Notes under the pieces: generated by a model
What the model was told of the DNA's origin: nothing
What the model saw: the letters and a program-made list of their open reading frames with translations, nothing else
The model's database searches: none
Shown here: positions 1 through 13,546 of the stretch, piece after piece
Numbering within the stretch: the stretch's first letter is position 1
Layout of the letters: each line of letters opens with the position of its first letter
Made by a program: the position numbers and the translations under genes
Assembly: GCF_002443255.2 (NCBI RefSeq)
Contig: NW_019211457.1
Span: 17,046,242 to 17,110,241, forward strand
DNA: 64,000 nucleotides
Direction: 5' to 3'
DNA from: Varroa destructor
Taxonomy: Eukaryota; Arthropoda; Arachnida; Mesostigmata; Varroidae

Positions 1-2759
1 ACCATCATCGTATCCACGCATCCTATGACTAAGACGCTCGTCCTTCTTCATGACATTAATAATCATACATTTTTTATCGCTTTCTTAAACATACACATAA
101 ATCTAAACCGCTCATAACGATAATAATCGCTAACTTGTTTTTGGTAATCAGTAATGCGCCATTAGCCACGACTGCAAAGGGTAAACGAAGACAAGTAAAT
201 AAGCAATGTTATCGGAAGCGAAAGAAACGAACGAAAGAATTTAGATAAACAGCTAGATGAATATACTACTGGCGGAGGTTATAAGCGACTGATCCATACG
301 CCTCGGGCTTATCCAGTAATTTTCAATTTAAATTTAAGAAAAAAAAGAAAATTTTCAATTTACAAATGTCTGATCATTCGGTTTTGCGAAGCTGACTGCT
401 CGTTGCAGATTTACGGCGAAGACCCCGCGCTAATTTGAATGTGACATTGGCGTGCAGATGCGTTGAGGACTGTCGATCGGTGTCGATTTAATGAATCATA
501 AACGCTCGCGTAACGCATAACATTAACCGTACGAGGCAGGGCATTCGGACAATATTAGCCAAGCCAGTCGTTTTTTCAGGTATTCGATCTTGTTTTTAGA
601 TGCCCCGCACACAAAAGGCGTAGTTCTATTCGTTGAATGCTTTATATTTTCTATATGAGGGAAATTTTCCTGTTGACAAGACAGCTCCGTTCGAAGCCAG
701 TATTCGTATATAATAATGGCAAAATCCGAGTGTGTGAATCTGATTCAGCTGCACAGATGCGTACATATACTATTATCCTTATTTTCTATGCATACAGTTA
801 ATATCCGAATATCTCGACTGTGCAAATGAAAGGCAGCTGAATGGTTCCCTGTTTAGAAAAACCACAATAGTGATCCGGCCTAATGTCTTTACCTCTTAAA
901 TAAGGCTTCGCGCATAGGTACGTTTTCTACATACAACTGCTAATCGCAACGGGCAAAATTCCTGCAACGGTAGTGACAGCTGTTAACAGATGGGCCGCTG
1001 CCGCTATAGCCGCCATAAGTCGCGACAGTAGCGCGAAGAATTGTTGCGTACATGCTGCACGCCATAATCGACATTTTTTGTATTCCTGTTTTGTCCGTAA
1101 GTTACTACTACCACTAAACAACAACAAATAAAGAGACCCCAGATAATCGACATGGAGTCGTGGGAAGGTGTCTCCTTTGATTTCTGGGTGCAGTCATCAC
1201 GATAAGTAAACTCAGAGCTTTCTAGATGACAACCCGAAATCATCGCTTCCAAATCTGTCTGGCTGTTTTCCTACATACATATATATATATACATGTTGAT
1301 GACACAAGAACATATGCAAATAGGCTGCCTGTTCTAGTTGGGCGTTAGCTCGCCGAATCCCAGCCCACAACGATCAGAAGAAACCGATTTTGCTCATGCG
1401 TGACTGACCGCAAATCAGAGTAATGACGCGGTAAAAGAATATTATCTAGTTACGCTTGTTGTGGGCTCGACCTCTGCTAAGCGTCAATACGTACATCAGC
1501 ATAATGTATCGCACACCCAGCCAGCCGACCAGGCAACACAATTGATGCTATTTCGTTAATAATTAGTGTCAAGTGGCCATTTTCGGTAAGTTGTAAAGTC
1601 AGATAGTGTGATCGCAAAGCGTGCGTGTTTATTTACTCATTTATTAAAAACTGCCTGACAGAATATCCTCTGAGCCTGGTAGAGTGACTATAAATATCAG
1701 ATCAGACACAATCATACAAACGGATATTTTATTGAGACCGCTGAAGTTCCAAATACGAGTTGCCTCAGGTGAGCTGCGTCCATAGACGTAGCGAGCCTAT
1801 GAAGGCACAGTCTTTCCTATTCTTAGAGGCTCTTTTTGACATCGTGCACCGCCATCACATGTTAGCGAACGGGATTCGTTTCCGTTGATCTCGCTCGAGC
1901 TGGTTACGAGCGATCGTAAAAACGTATGCGAAGTCCTACTTCACTGCCTCTTTGTCGTTCTGAACTCCATGCTGAAATCAATACAAGAAAATAAGATAAC
2001 AAAAAAATCTAGCTGGCAGCTGCAATTAGGCACTGAATTGTTAATCGGGACTTTTTTAGCTGTCACTTTATAGTACACACTCGTTTCTGTCGGCAGCGCA
2101 AAAACCAAACGTTAATATTAGCATTGTATCTAGCGACGGACGGACGGATCGTAGCAGACGCAGCTTGAACAAAAACAAAATAATATTATTGTACTTCATT
2201 TTCTCTGTTTTTGAGGAGAACTTTACATAATACGCACTTACATTTACAAAGGTCGAATCATCCCTCTTTGTTATTGCGTGAACAACTTGCTGTTCCTGCG
2301 CTGCGAGACAAGGCCTTGCCTGGTAATCAAATCGTTGTAGTTTCGTTGAGTTCTGTATTTTAGATCTAGATTTTGGAGTACTATATAATAAGATCTAGCA
2401 TAATCCATAATAAACCATATTCAGTAACCGATAAGTTAATTCTCAAAAACTACTCATAAAAGAACTAAGCTTATACTTACTTCACAATATGACACTTATT
2501 GTCAAGCAACCTCTTCTATTATATTTACCCATAAGAGTCATATTAGCATTGAACTTATTCGGATTACACTTTATACAACGATACATATTTCAGACGCTAC
2601 GCAGTCTGCAATCGTATTCTGCATATCCAACATTTTAGTACATAACGATAGACCGACTATTTCGTTGCCATCCTTCCCTCGTTGCTATGATACTGTCTAT
2701 TTTCAACACATACCTATAAATATATACGGGCACCATTTATCTGCATTCTTCTAAGTCCC
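1..2759. other. Non-coding stretch, nothing recognised
   Basis: AT-leaning sequence with only short frames. A short AT run lies at 1279-1291. No gene, RNA or mobile element was recognised. Confidence 0.6.
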
Positions 2760-3540
2760 GTTCAGTTTGGCTTACAAAAAAAAAACGATAATTTCAACAA
2801 TAGCTTTTTCTCGTACGCCCTTAGCGTCGAGCCGCAGCAGCTGCCGCTCCGCGAGCACACCTACAACCCTCTTTGGGGAAGTTAGATGCGTTCGTCCTCT
2901 CGTTTCTTTTCCTGCTGATAGTGCGAGCTGTTTTTGCCGTCATTGGTTACGTGAGGAAAAGAGCCGATCTTCGCGGCCACCGTCGCAGACTTTTTCTTAG
3001 AGATGTCTGGAATACCTCCCCAAACAAAGGCCATCCCGCCACCCCTGCTGTTAGCCGCTTTGCAGTATGGAAGAACACTCGAGCGGCTTAAGCTCCGCGG
3101 GGGCTGTACAGGTCGGCGACAGCACTCAAGGAGCAATGGCATCGGCAACAGCAATGACACCAAAATCGATTGTGTATGACCAGTCGTTGCTGACATCAGT
3201 TTATCGTTTATTTATTTTACTACCGTCGCTACTGCTACAGTGTATATCTGTCGCATTTATTGTAACAAAGTGCGACCTTGCCGCACATAGGGGCAAATAA
3301 ACCGACACTTGGAATCCTACAGTTACGCGACAACAGCGGCGTCAATCGATAGTTCGGCAGCAGCAGCAGCAGAGCTAGCGGATGATGCTAAGAATCACAA
3401 TTTTGGTTGTAGTTCTCTGTGAACGGAAAAAAGCCTGCTGAGAAGGACGAAAAATAGTGGCGCTGTCCGCTACATCGGCCAGTGTCGTAAGGGGACCCTG
3501 CGCAATTGGATTACTGGCCAATCGACAAAAATAAAGTTAT
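2760..3540. other. GC- and CpG-richer patch with CAG run
   Basis: Base composition rises relative to both flanks, several frames are open on both strands, and a CAG run lies at about 3358-3373. An AATAAA-like signal (AAAATAAAG) follows at about 3529. Such a patch could be a first exon or promoter, but no product is recognisable. Function unknown. Confidence 0.3.
3003..3179 (+). CDS. Short ATG ORF (58 residues) in a GC-rich patch, doubtful
   Basis: An ATG at 3003 opens 58 codons to a TGA at 3177-3179. The product starts MSGIPPQTKAIPPPLLLAAL and ends in a basic, Asn/Ser-rich tail. Several overlapping frames are open in this GC-richer stretch, which weakens the case. There is no recognised domain. 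Confidence 0.1.
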   Translation: MSGIPPQTKAIPPPLLLAALQYGRTLERLKLRGGCTGRRQHSRSNGIGNSNDTKIDCV

Positions 3541-4184
3541 CAAGTTATAGCCCAGCGAACAACAACACGTTCTTAATAGAGCTAATTATATATATAGAAA
3601 TTTTTGGAGAATTTTACAATTCATAAAATGATGCAATTAGCTACTGCTATGTTCAAATTTACCAACGCGCTTGTGTTTGAAGAAATGTTCAATATGATGG
3701 CATAAGAAAGCTAAGTTAAAGTCGTAAAAAAGGTCTTCATAAACAAAGCCAGTAAAACTGGCAAGATTAAAAGCAAAAAAGGTAACAAGTTGACTAAATC
3801 TTTAAGTGGTACGCTCTAGATCAGCCATATGTAATCTAATGTAATTCCAACAAAAGTTTCCTAAGTTACCAGTTTTGCCATTGTATCATAATATTGAATA
3901 AGTCAACTACCTTAATGTCTGAGAAAAATCAATCATTTTGAAAATGCTGTAATCATATGCTAGATAAGCCAACCTATCATAGGTAGCTATTACAATTTGG
4001 AGCCACTTCTGACTTCCGGGTTACGAGCCTCACTTTTTCGTCGGCTATAGCTGTGAAAGAAGATCTCCAATATCTGTATCTATCCCGAGTATGTCAATGA
4101 CGGCTGAAGGGCTGCGTACGGATTAATATTTATGAACGAAATGCTTATTACGCATAATAAATTATTGCGATCTATATACATGAG

Positions 4185-4208
4185 TATATATATATATATA
4201 TATATATA
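4185..4208. repeat. (TA)12 microsatellite
   Basis: Uninterrupted TA dinucleotides. Confidence 0.98.
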
Positions 4209-4851
4209 GGAAAGCAGGCGTCGTTGCCGATGACCAGAAAATTGTTCGTGTCATATTCACTGTTTGTGTTGGCCGATAAAGGCTAATTAAAAGATACGCT
4301 CATATAACGCTGTATCATATAGTACTTATTAGGATTCTACTTGTTAAAGGCGTGTCGTTCTTTTTTCGATGTTACCAGATAGAGGAATTCATTTTGTTCA
4401 GGTTGAGCTCCATGCATTTCTCCTGACACCACACAACTGGTGTCGTCCATATATTCATCATTTATTTAGGTATCTAAGATACCTAGTTTATCTAAACAAG
4501 TGTCACTAGGGAATAGCGGGTACAACAAAACGAATGTAATAGCAAATATGAGTATAATTATCATATTTAATAATACAGGACTTAATAATTAGCGAGCAGT
4601 AAATATTCGCATGATCCATGTGTGTACGCTGCAGTGTAAATACGTATAGACGACGGTTGTCACTTGCAATCTACGAGGCCTGCTTATATACACTTAAACA
4701 TTTACCCGAAATTCTAATCTTCTGCCTCGTTTAGTTCTTTATTCAGAACAGCACTAGACGTTTGCTCTCTGCCCACCTTGGCCAGCTGCTTTATCGTTAG
4801 CGTTTTTCTATCCATTTGCTCCATGTTGTTTTTTCACACAGGCACAGTGCT

Positions 4852-5112
4852 ATGTTGAACTATGTTTTTGTTGGTACCCTGTCTCTACAGCTTGTATGGT
4901 TTTTCGATCTCGATCGGTACGCCCCCATTCTCCTGCGCTCGACGATGTTGTCTTCAGACACGCGTGCACGAAAAAAAGATTCGGGTAGAAGTTTTTTTTC
5001 CTTTAATGTGACGAAGACGACGACAATGCTTATTGCGACCGCTGCTATTGTTTCGACGTGTCCTTCGATTATTCTAAATGACTGTGCATTACCGCTACCG
5101 TGGGTGCTGTGA
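4852..5112 (+). CDS. Possible small membrane-peptide ORF behind a good acceptor site
   Basis: A strong acceptor-like tract (TTGTTTTTTCACACAG) ends 10 bases before an ATG at 4852. The frame runs 86 codons with hydrophobic segments near residues 4-19 and 58-75. The first segment (MLNYVFVGTLSLQLVWFF) could be a signal anchor. A weak donor (GTACGC at 4917) would end the exon in the phase needed by peroxidase exon A, but 38 kb separates them. No protein family was recognised. Confidence 0.12.
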   Translation: MLNYVFVGTLSLQLVWFFDLDRYAPILLRSTMLSSDTRARKKDSGRSFFSFNVTKTTTMLIATAAIVSTCPSIILNDCALPLPWVL

Positions 5113-5540
5113 ACACTGTAATAAGACGATAATGCAGTGGCCGAATTTAGGATTCAGTGCTGAAGGTCCGTTAATCAATTGTCTCAGCAGTACAAGACGC
5201 AGGATGACCAGTTGGATCAATATCGAGAAAAATGCAGTCGAAGATGGGCGTTCTATTTACGAGTTTTCTGGAAGCTAATACAATGTTCACAACCTTGATC
5301 TTGATCTAGGGAATGATATTTACCATGACGCCTTCCGCAAATGTCTGAGGTTTCCTTTCACGAAAATAACCGAGAGGTCAGTGCAGTTGTTCGATCTGAG
5401 AAAGTGGTGGACGGATGGCGAGAAGAGCCACCTGAGCGAAACTGAGACGATCCGTAGCGTACAATGCTTCTGGGTAGCGATACGCACCAATCCTCCCGCA
5501 AGAGCTGAAGTTCACATGTATATTTCAATACACACACATA

Positions 5541-5564
5541 GATAGATAGATAGATAGATAGATA
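5541..5564. repeat. (GATA)6 microsatellite
   Basis: Uninterrupted GATA tetranucleotides, preceded by a short CA run. Confidence 0.98.
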
Positions 5565-8335
5565 CGATTAATCAAATACAGAATTCGAGAAAGGGTACTT
5601 CGTTAGCTATAGAGACGCTAGTGAAATATCTTCTCGATAGGGATTTTTCAACGACTTAACTGGTTGCTTCAAACATCATAGAATATTGCTACCGGAAGCC
5701 ACGGTACCGAGGAGTCTGATTCAGTGCCGCAGCTCGATAGTCAGCCTTTTTAAGGCGATGCAACCAATGATTTAAAACAGGAAAGGCTGCAATGCTGAAC
5801 TACATTTACCAGAAATTGGCATATTACGCACAGTATTTGTGTTCATTGAGAATATGGTACCGAAAATTTACAAAATATCGGACAACTCAAGTACAACGTT
5901 TTCAGTAGACATAACGTAGTCGTGCATATGATTAATATGCTAATATTGTATAATACATCAAGTGCTTCACAACGCAGTCACGAATTCAAAATGTACAGTC
6001 TTTACGGACAAGGTATGTCTATTTCCTGAGGCGGAAATATCCGGTACACACACATTTTCTTGTTATCACGCAGAATTAATTATTATGATACGATAATTTG
6101 GCAGTGATCAATATACTCTGGATGCCATGAAAACTTCAAGGCGACGGGGCCATAAGCAGTTTCGTGATATAGTTCCAACTTAACTTGGGAAGGTTAAACG
6201 ACCACCCGTCTCGTCTCACTCAGTTCGACGTTTTTTGTCATTTATATTAATAAAAATGAAGCATATATGTGATTCCCAATGCCGTCTACGGTACACACGC
6301 TAATTTTCTTGCCTCGCATTAAGCATACACATGTGGAGTGTATTGCGGTAAGATCGCAGAATATTTGCGGGGATATATCAACGGTAGTTGGGCGATGGGG
6401 TTGAGGAGTGAATATGATATCGTCGAATATAAACGGTGAAAAGGCAGCAGTAGCAAAAACTAGCAGACCAAATAAACTGCAATGAACGGAACTTATACAG
6501 ATCCCACCTATATATATCGATATCGTACAGCGGTGCACCACTAGATAGAAAGCGTGCAACATGACCTCCGCCGGTTGGTCGACGGTAACGTTTAAATTGC
6601 TCGTCAGTATGGTCTGACAACGCTCTATAGCCAGTTATCAATGTGTCGATCTACTAGAAGTGTGTAGAAGAATAGTAATGACGCTGTTCTCATGTCGAGG
6701 TGCCTATTATTCATGGACGAGCTATCTCTCGACGAAAGTTGTCTTCAGACTTTTTCGAAGTTCGCTTAATTTCTTCCGAATTAATCTCTAAGCAAGGTCT
6801 CGACAATGACTGATCCTGCCTTTCTTTGTAACACTAAGAAGGAAATTAATGGTAGGACTAAACACGACGAGACTGTAATGCCAAATGGGAACTTGTGAGA
6901 AAGCCAGTGCATTGGCGCTGCTATACGGAAAGGGGAAATGTACACAATCATTGAATTGGCCTCGTATACAATAGTGATTACTTGTACGCCGAATTCATAC
7001 ATTCAATCTGGCATACAAGTCATCATTGTTAAATTAATAAATAAGGGACAATTCTAAGAGTAGGATCATGTCCTGGAGTATCAGCCTTACTTTTCTTCAA
7101 CGCTGAGCAAACGTCATTATTAACAGGCCTTTGTGTTACTGGCAAGCTAATAACGCTATCGTATAATATATACTAGTCCTTTACTTAAAAACTAGTATAC
7201 GTTATTTGTTAATTTAGAAAGCATCGATGTGACAACAGGCAGTACGAATAATACACTTTTTTCGTGTGTTCTTGCCTTCTTAATCAATAAGGTGATTTTC
7301 ATTTAGGCCGACTACTGAACACACATTATGTTTCTGTTTTATAGTGGACCCCCTACGATATCTAAACTAAATAAACGGCTTGAGCCTGATTTCTGGTCCG
7401 CCAGTCGTCGTTGCCGTACATTTTTCTTGTTCTAATCTGGGATTTCCGTTTGGCTTTGGCCGAACGACACCTTCCTATCTATTGATAGAGCGGGCATTGC
7501 GACTGCTGTTACTGCCGCTGCTGCAGGACGAAAAAATGCCCCTGGTCCTTTCGTTGCTTGAAGAAGGTCACTAAGCCAACAGACATAGAAAACACACAGA
7601 TGCTACAACACCTGTAAGGTGCATCAATGGTGAACAGATGGGACGACAGAAAATGCCTTCGTCGCATTTCTTTCAGTTTCTGATGCAAACGGCCTATGCT
7701 GTTGACAAATTGTGTCGTTTTCGTCGATTTCGCCATCCTCTCCTTTCCTTGACACATTCGCTTTTTTAGTCAGGAGGCATATTTTCAGTAAAATATTAGG
7801 TTGGAATACTAAGCCCACTAGACACAACCCAGGCAACATTTTTCTACGTAGTAATAACGGGCCCAATTGACAAAGAATGAAAAACGAATACAGAAAGTTC
7901 GGAGCAAAGCGTCAATGAGTTGCGTTGTTTCGTTGCCTCCGGCCATTTTGTAAATAGATCATACTTGATATCAGAACGCGTTCGTGGAGCTTTCCTAGTA
8001 AAAAAAACTGCGGTTAGACCATAACGTTTTTGCCCGTAGGTGGATGTGTTGAAAAGTCATACCTACCATCAATGAACGGCTTACTTGTTGAGCAGTTAAG
8101 GATTCTGGCAATATCCGCGGTGCTGGTTAGATGCGTATCATTATGACTATACTAGTGGATTCGGATTTGCGGTTAGTCGGCTTGCTTTAGGTTGACCACT
8201 AAAAGTAATGCAAAATTAAGGTTTTGGTCAATCAAAACCAAATTAAGAGAACTTTTTCTGAATAAATTCTGAACAAACGACATTTCTATGCGAACGATGT
8301 AGACCAAATATGTTATTTAGCCTAGGTGCATATTC

Positions 8336-8360
8336 GAGAATATATCTGAGCTATATTCTC
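8336..8360. repeat. Small perfect hairpin
   Basis: GAGAATATA (8336-8344) is followed by a 7-base loop and TATATTCTC (8352-8360), a perfect 9-bp stem in AT-rich sequence. It may be chance. Confidence 0.5.
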
Positions 8361-8886
8361 TGCTATATCTGCTATACGTCACATAGGCAGACGTAACGGC
8401 CTTCGAGAGACAGATTCAACAATAGGCACTGGCCTTACCGCGTGTCGGTGTCGTCGACGCACGCTCATCGATAAGTCATATTCGTCTACACCACTATAAT
8501 CTTCAAGTCTGATTACGCTTCCTTCCGCCTCTGCTACATTATTTCGTGTAGCAAAGGTGCTTACAGAGACAGGATAAAGGAACAAATGTCGATAGTATGT
8601 CGCGGGCGAAACCAAATAAAAACAAAAATCGCTTTCCCGTTCTGCTAATGCTACAGCAGAATTTAATCAGCAACTGCTTATTTGTTTACTTTTCTTTTTT
8701 TTTTTCATTTTTCTCTTGTAAAGCACCATTCAATATGACCAACATGAACGTAAATGTTGCGCATGAACGACGCCAGTGTTTGTTATTGAAATGCGAATAT
8801 ATAGACTTGACTTGGACTAAAATACGCACGCGATAAAGGACAAACGTTTAGGACGAAATGAGGACCGAGCCTAAACAAACGAACAC

Positions 8887-8922
8887 GGTCGGTCGGTCAG
8901 TCAGTCAGTCAGTCAGTCAGTC
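8887..8922. repeat. GGTC/AGTC tetranucleotide repeat
   Basis: Three GGTC units run into six AGTC units, a compound microsatellite whose unit differs by one base. Confidence 0.97.
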
Positions 8923-10078
8923 GCCTTGTCGCGTATCGAATACAGCGGCTCCAATTGTAGTCGCTGATATTTCTACGGAAGGGTTTGCCGCTTTCGTCTA
9001 GAGTAGGAAAAGAAGCAACATAGTTCCAGATAGAATCGATAGGCTAGGTCCAACAAAATCAGTAAATCAGCCACGCAGACAAACTGACATCAGGTTGACA
9101 TGTAAAACGGCAACAAAGTGTATCGTAAGGAAGACAACAGGACGGTTGTAATAATGACGATGACAATAATATTGTATGTGTATATTTAATTGGTTTTGTC
9201 TGAAGGCACCAGATTGGATCAATACCATAATACCATTGCATAGAGCAAGAAGCATTGTCGAGGTCTTGCGCCGCTGACGTCGGGTTAGCATCTAGCTGAC
9301 ATTGAAAAAAGAATGATGACAGGTTTGCCTGAACACTAGAATCAATATTACGATTAAGTTGAATACGACCACAGCACTAACGCTGTGGAAATGAACAGAT
9401 AAGCTTATTAGTCAGCATGCACCTGTGCACATCGACACGTACGTGCCCTTGCTGTATGTTACATGTTATTTGGTGGCATGGTAGCTTGCTATACAATGGT
9501 TACCTTGTAACTGGTAAAAAAAATCAAATGCAATATGTCTATTCTGTGATTCGCAATAAGATTAGTAGCTTATCAAATCCACACAAAGCGAGCTTAACTG
9601 TTGTTTTTCGTTGAATTTGAAAAACTGTTTCATCTATCCAAGACAGTGCGTCTACTGTAGACACATTAGAAAGACACACAGAAAGATTGGCAACGACCGG
9701 GTCCACTATCGAAGCAGATGTGTAATAATACCAATAATTACCCACATGTATAAAAGATATCTCTTACTGGAATGTGTTCGCTATTTGGTAATGATGGCTT
9801 TATCACAGGCTTTAATTATAGTTGGTTATAAACGTTCCATCTATGTCTTATTATTACTAAGCTGTGTTAATTTTCACCTATGGATGAATACAAAATAATT
9901 GTCAAACTAATTATTCTTTACTTCCATCTTTGCCAAAAATGTAAACTTACCTACGCCTATGACTTTTTATCTATAAAATACGTTTGTTTTCAGATCAAAT
10001 AGCTACATTGTGTTGTTCCGACCGGTTAAATTCAATAGGTATCATCTTATGGTAACATTCTCAGCGGTGGGTAACTCC

Positions 10079-10318
10079 TCAGGGTGGCTGATTTGCTTTT
10101 TCATTCGGCAATCCAATCCTTTCGTCTCGTGCGGCAAACGAGCCAGTGGATGGACTCTTGGCACCATGGGCCGTTTTAGATCGACGTGACTCTTTCGAAG
10201 ACGCGGCGGTCGAGGGCATTTTTCTGCTGGAGATCTGCCTCCGCCCACAACAAGCCAGCTTTAACTGCCCATCCCAAGCGATTTTCAGTAGATTTGGCAT
10301 CGACTTGTTGCAGATGGC
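10079..10318 (-). CDS. Possible terminal coding exon on the minus strand, unknown product
   Basis: On the minus strand, after an AG at 10320-10319, 79 codons run open to a TGA at 10081-10079. Composition is GC-richer than its surroundings and codon use looks coding-like. The product begins AICNKSMPNLLKIAWDGQLK, followed by CCGRR and a Ser/Lys/Arg-rich tail. The CC next to basic residues after an amphipathic stretch resembles the cytoplasmic tail of a membrane receptor, but this is only a pattern impression. The acceptor tract is weak, and no upstream exon or polyadenylation signal was confirmed. I do not recognise the protein. Confidence 0.2.
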   Translation of the reverse strand, partial: AICNKSMPNLLKIAWDGQLKLACCGRRQISSRKMPSTAASSKESRRSKTAHGAKSPSTGSFAARDERIGLPNEKANQPP

Positions 10319-12030
10319 CTTTCTATCATACAAAATTTATTACGCAAATTTACCTTCTTGGATTGAACGGAAAAAATCGTTACATACATTATTTTGCTCT
10401 CATACATATAAGAACATAAAGACACACATTCACCCACAGTCATAGGACCTGATGAACGTCCTTAAACTGACATCTTAGCATACGCAATAGCAATACGCTC
10501 GCCATTTCGGCAGATTTTACAAACAGGCGGTGTTCGAATTAGAATAGAAGGAAACAGTACTTTATCTTAAAACAGATCAATGCCGCACCGCACGACATCC
10601 GCAGCCCGATACAAAAAATCTAATGAATAGAAACTAGAATCCATTCTTGCCGTAGAAGCTATCCTTCTCGGGCCCATTAACACTGAAAAGCACGATAACG
10701 ACTTCGTTGATTAACTCACTTCCGTGAGTCAGTTACGGACGCGACTTACCCAAACCCCATGATCACACTGCATATTATGCCACATCTTCGTGTGTCTGTC
10801 AACCAAATGACAGCTAGTTAGTTATAGACGTACCGGAAAGGATTAGGAAATATCGCAGCCTAAATCTGGTGGGGCACTCCTGTACCGTTAACTCGGTAAC
10901 TGGACGTTCTGTTCGGACCCTAGTCCTGAGTAGCTCAATTAGGAGCGGCGAAACATGATCGTAGACCATTTACCGGAAACAATCAAATATGTGTCTGTGT
11001 GTGGTAAATTAGTGTTGATTTGTGACGACACTTCTTTCGGCGGTAGGTTCCCACTCGCCGGCAGCACATTCCTTCCCTCGTCAGTATCATCACTATGAAA
11101 CGCGACGAATTTGCTTCGGGTTAGTGCCACTGCTACTTATATATCTCATAGTTATTATATTCATAATGACTAATACTACCGACATGAGTCATTGTAATTC
11201 TTTGTCAACAAAAACAATAACAACAAGCGTTCTATTTTGATGATGATAATTCAAGAGTCGTCGCGACCTATTCTGTTAATGCAGTTTCAATTGCCGAAGT
11301 TCTACTAGCACTAAATTAATTACGCCAAAGCACGACGAGCATAAGGGACGAATAACTGCTTTGTTATGCGTCCATTTGGCGCCACCGGTCGATAGTCTTT
11401 TCAGGCGAGCGAGTTTCTGATGCCTGCTATGTCGAGACGAAGATAATAGTAGCGGTAGCAAGAAAGAGCTTCTAGCTAAGAAATACGCGCATCACGGAGA
11501 AAGGCCATAGCAACAGAGAAAACAGAATGAGTCAGGCCGACCGCATAAGATTTTTAGTCGGCATAAGTCGCAGGTGTATTCATATCGTACGATGATTATA
11601 AACGCCCGCGCAATGCCGGAACTCTGTCAAAGAAGATTAGCTCCTTTTCAACGAGGGCCACAGCAGGAATCGGTGCGCCGGTATATATGCGTCTATTTGT
11701 AGATACGTATGATACGCTGGTTTTCGTAAGTTTGCCTTCATCATACTCATTTCTATCCGTATTTGAAGGGCAAAATCAGTTTTTACAGTACACAAAGGTA
11801 TAGAAGATATTTTCAAATAGCGGAAATGAGTGAATACACATGCGCGTGGTCGAACTGCGCTGATGTCTGCAAACGGTATACCTGTACAGAGGATAAGGTC
11901 TACGTTTCTGAAGAAATAGCTTCTTACATCGTGGTCGAAAAGAGATCGGAGACGCCAATCATTAAAACTATCAATATTTCGTGAAATATTTCATCAGAGC
12001 CAGCTTCATATACTAACACGTATTATTGTA

Positions 12031-12031
12031 C

Positions 12032-12073
<42 letters not shown>
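12031..12073. repeat. (CA)n microsatellite
   Basis: CA dinucleotides with a single CG interruption near the 5' end. Confidence 0.98.
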
Positions 12074-12075
<2 letters not shown>

Positions 12076-13490
12076 CTGTCATTAGATCTCCAATATCCGC
12101 TAATATGTTGTTTCTGTTATTCATCTGTTGCAGGTAATCTTCTACATTCTGATTTGACGGGTCATGGGACGAGCTTAGAAAAATACCGTATTTGTCTTTG
12201 TGTGGTCTTCACAACCATCCGTGCTAATAACCGGTATACACACATGTACATATAATAAAAAATAACAAGCAGCTGCTCATAGATATCAGCGTGATCGATT
12301 TCTAATATCATATTATGTAGCATTAGACATACGTCTCTGAAACAATCTAGAGCTGCTCCATTTGAAACTGACTAAGCCCGGATTTTCGCCGTTTGCCGCG
12401 TGGTCAATGATGTCCCTATCCCCTCATTCTACTCGACTTTCCGTTTCGATAATGGTCCTTCCTGATCTGGTTCTGCTCATTCCAGTTGACGTTTACGAGT
12501 CAACATGTAGTAGCAACATACAATACCTGTCTAAATTGTCGAAAACGTTTCTTCTGCCCTATATGCGTAAATTTCCGGTGCCGGACCATAAAGCTGTTGC
12601 ACGTTGACTACCATTGACCCATATTCTATCCGATGTATCTTTATAGAGCAAGAATTGCTCATGAATGAGCGTTCTCAGCTTTTTGGGATACCAATTGACG
12701 ACGGTGCACAGACAACACATGGCACTCAACTCACAACTGCCACCATTGAACTATCTTTTTTGTCGGTTTTTAATTAATTACAACAACATATTAACAGTCA
12801 ACAAATACACTGAAGTCTGTACTAATCTATCATAACCGAAGCGTTTTCGGGCTTTGAAAAGCTAGTAAACATGAAAAAAATGTTTCTTTCCTTTTTAGTT
12901 CTGAGAGCTTGGGTAACGAATCGTATGGTAATAGGTAAAGTTCGCAATAAACAAGCACTGCTTTAGAAGATGTATTGCGAACGCGATAGATAAACGCCCA
13001 CGATTACGATCGTCGTCGTGCATTCTGTATTGTATGGTGCGTGCATTATAGTCAGATCAGCAATACATGTCACTTACTTACCATGGCCACTTTTACCTCC
13101 CAGTGACTCTCGTATGCTGAGCGATTCTGTTCATAATCGACGCTCTGTCTGTCCACGTTTTTGCGGCTTATATAACGAAGCTCTATTTGCGACGCTAGCG
13201 ATTCGTGTAATTGCGCGCGTAATTCAACTTTCTCCTCGTGTACCTCGTATCAACAACATATTAGTGAAAGCAGCTATAGAGCGACTCCTTCCCTGGTGTT
13301 GTTGTGTTTCTTAACACAGAGCCACAACAACAATGGTAACAACGGTAGTTGCTCATTGATACGCAGTTGAAATTAGGGCCGGTATTCAATTCTGCTAAGT
13401 AAGTGTCCATGGGAAACGAAGCGCTAGTTCTGCATGCATTTGATACTTGACCGGCGATCGGACGGAAGGCTCTTGCGCATAAATGAGTGA

Positions 13491-13492
<2 letters not shown>

Positions 13493-13540
<48 letters not shown>
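13493..13540. repeat. (TA)24 microsatellite
   Basis: 48 uninterrupted bases of TA, the longest simple repeat in the window. Read on the minus strand it gives a run of Tyr-Ile, which explains a spurious open frame there. Confidence 0.99.

Positions 13541-13546
<6 letters not shown>

Larger units (their letters stand above)
3541..10078. other. Non-coding stretch with microsatellites
   Basis: Contains TA (4185-4208), GATA (5541-5564) and GGTC/AGTC (8887-8922) repeats and a 9-bp perfect hairpin (8336-8360). Open frames are short and unrecognised, apart from the doubtful one at 4852. Confidence 0.5.
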
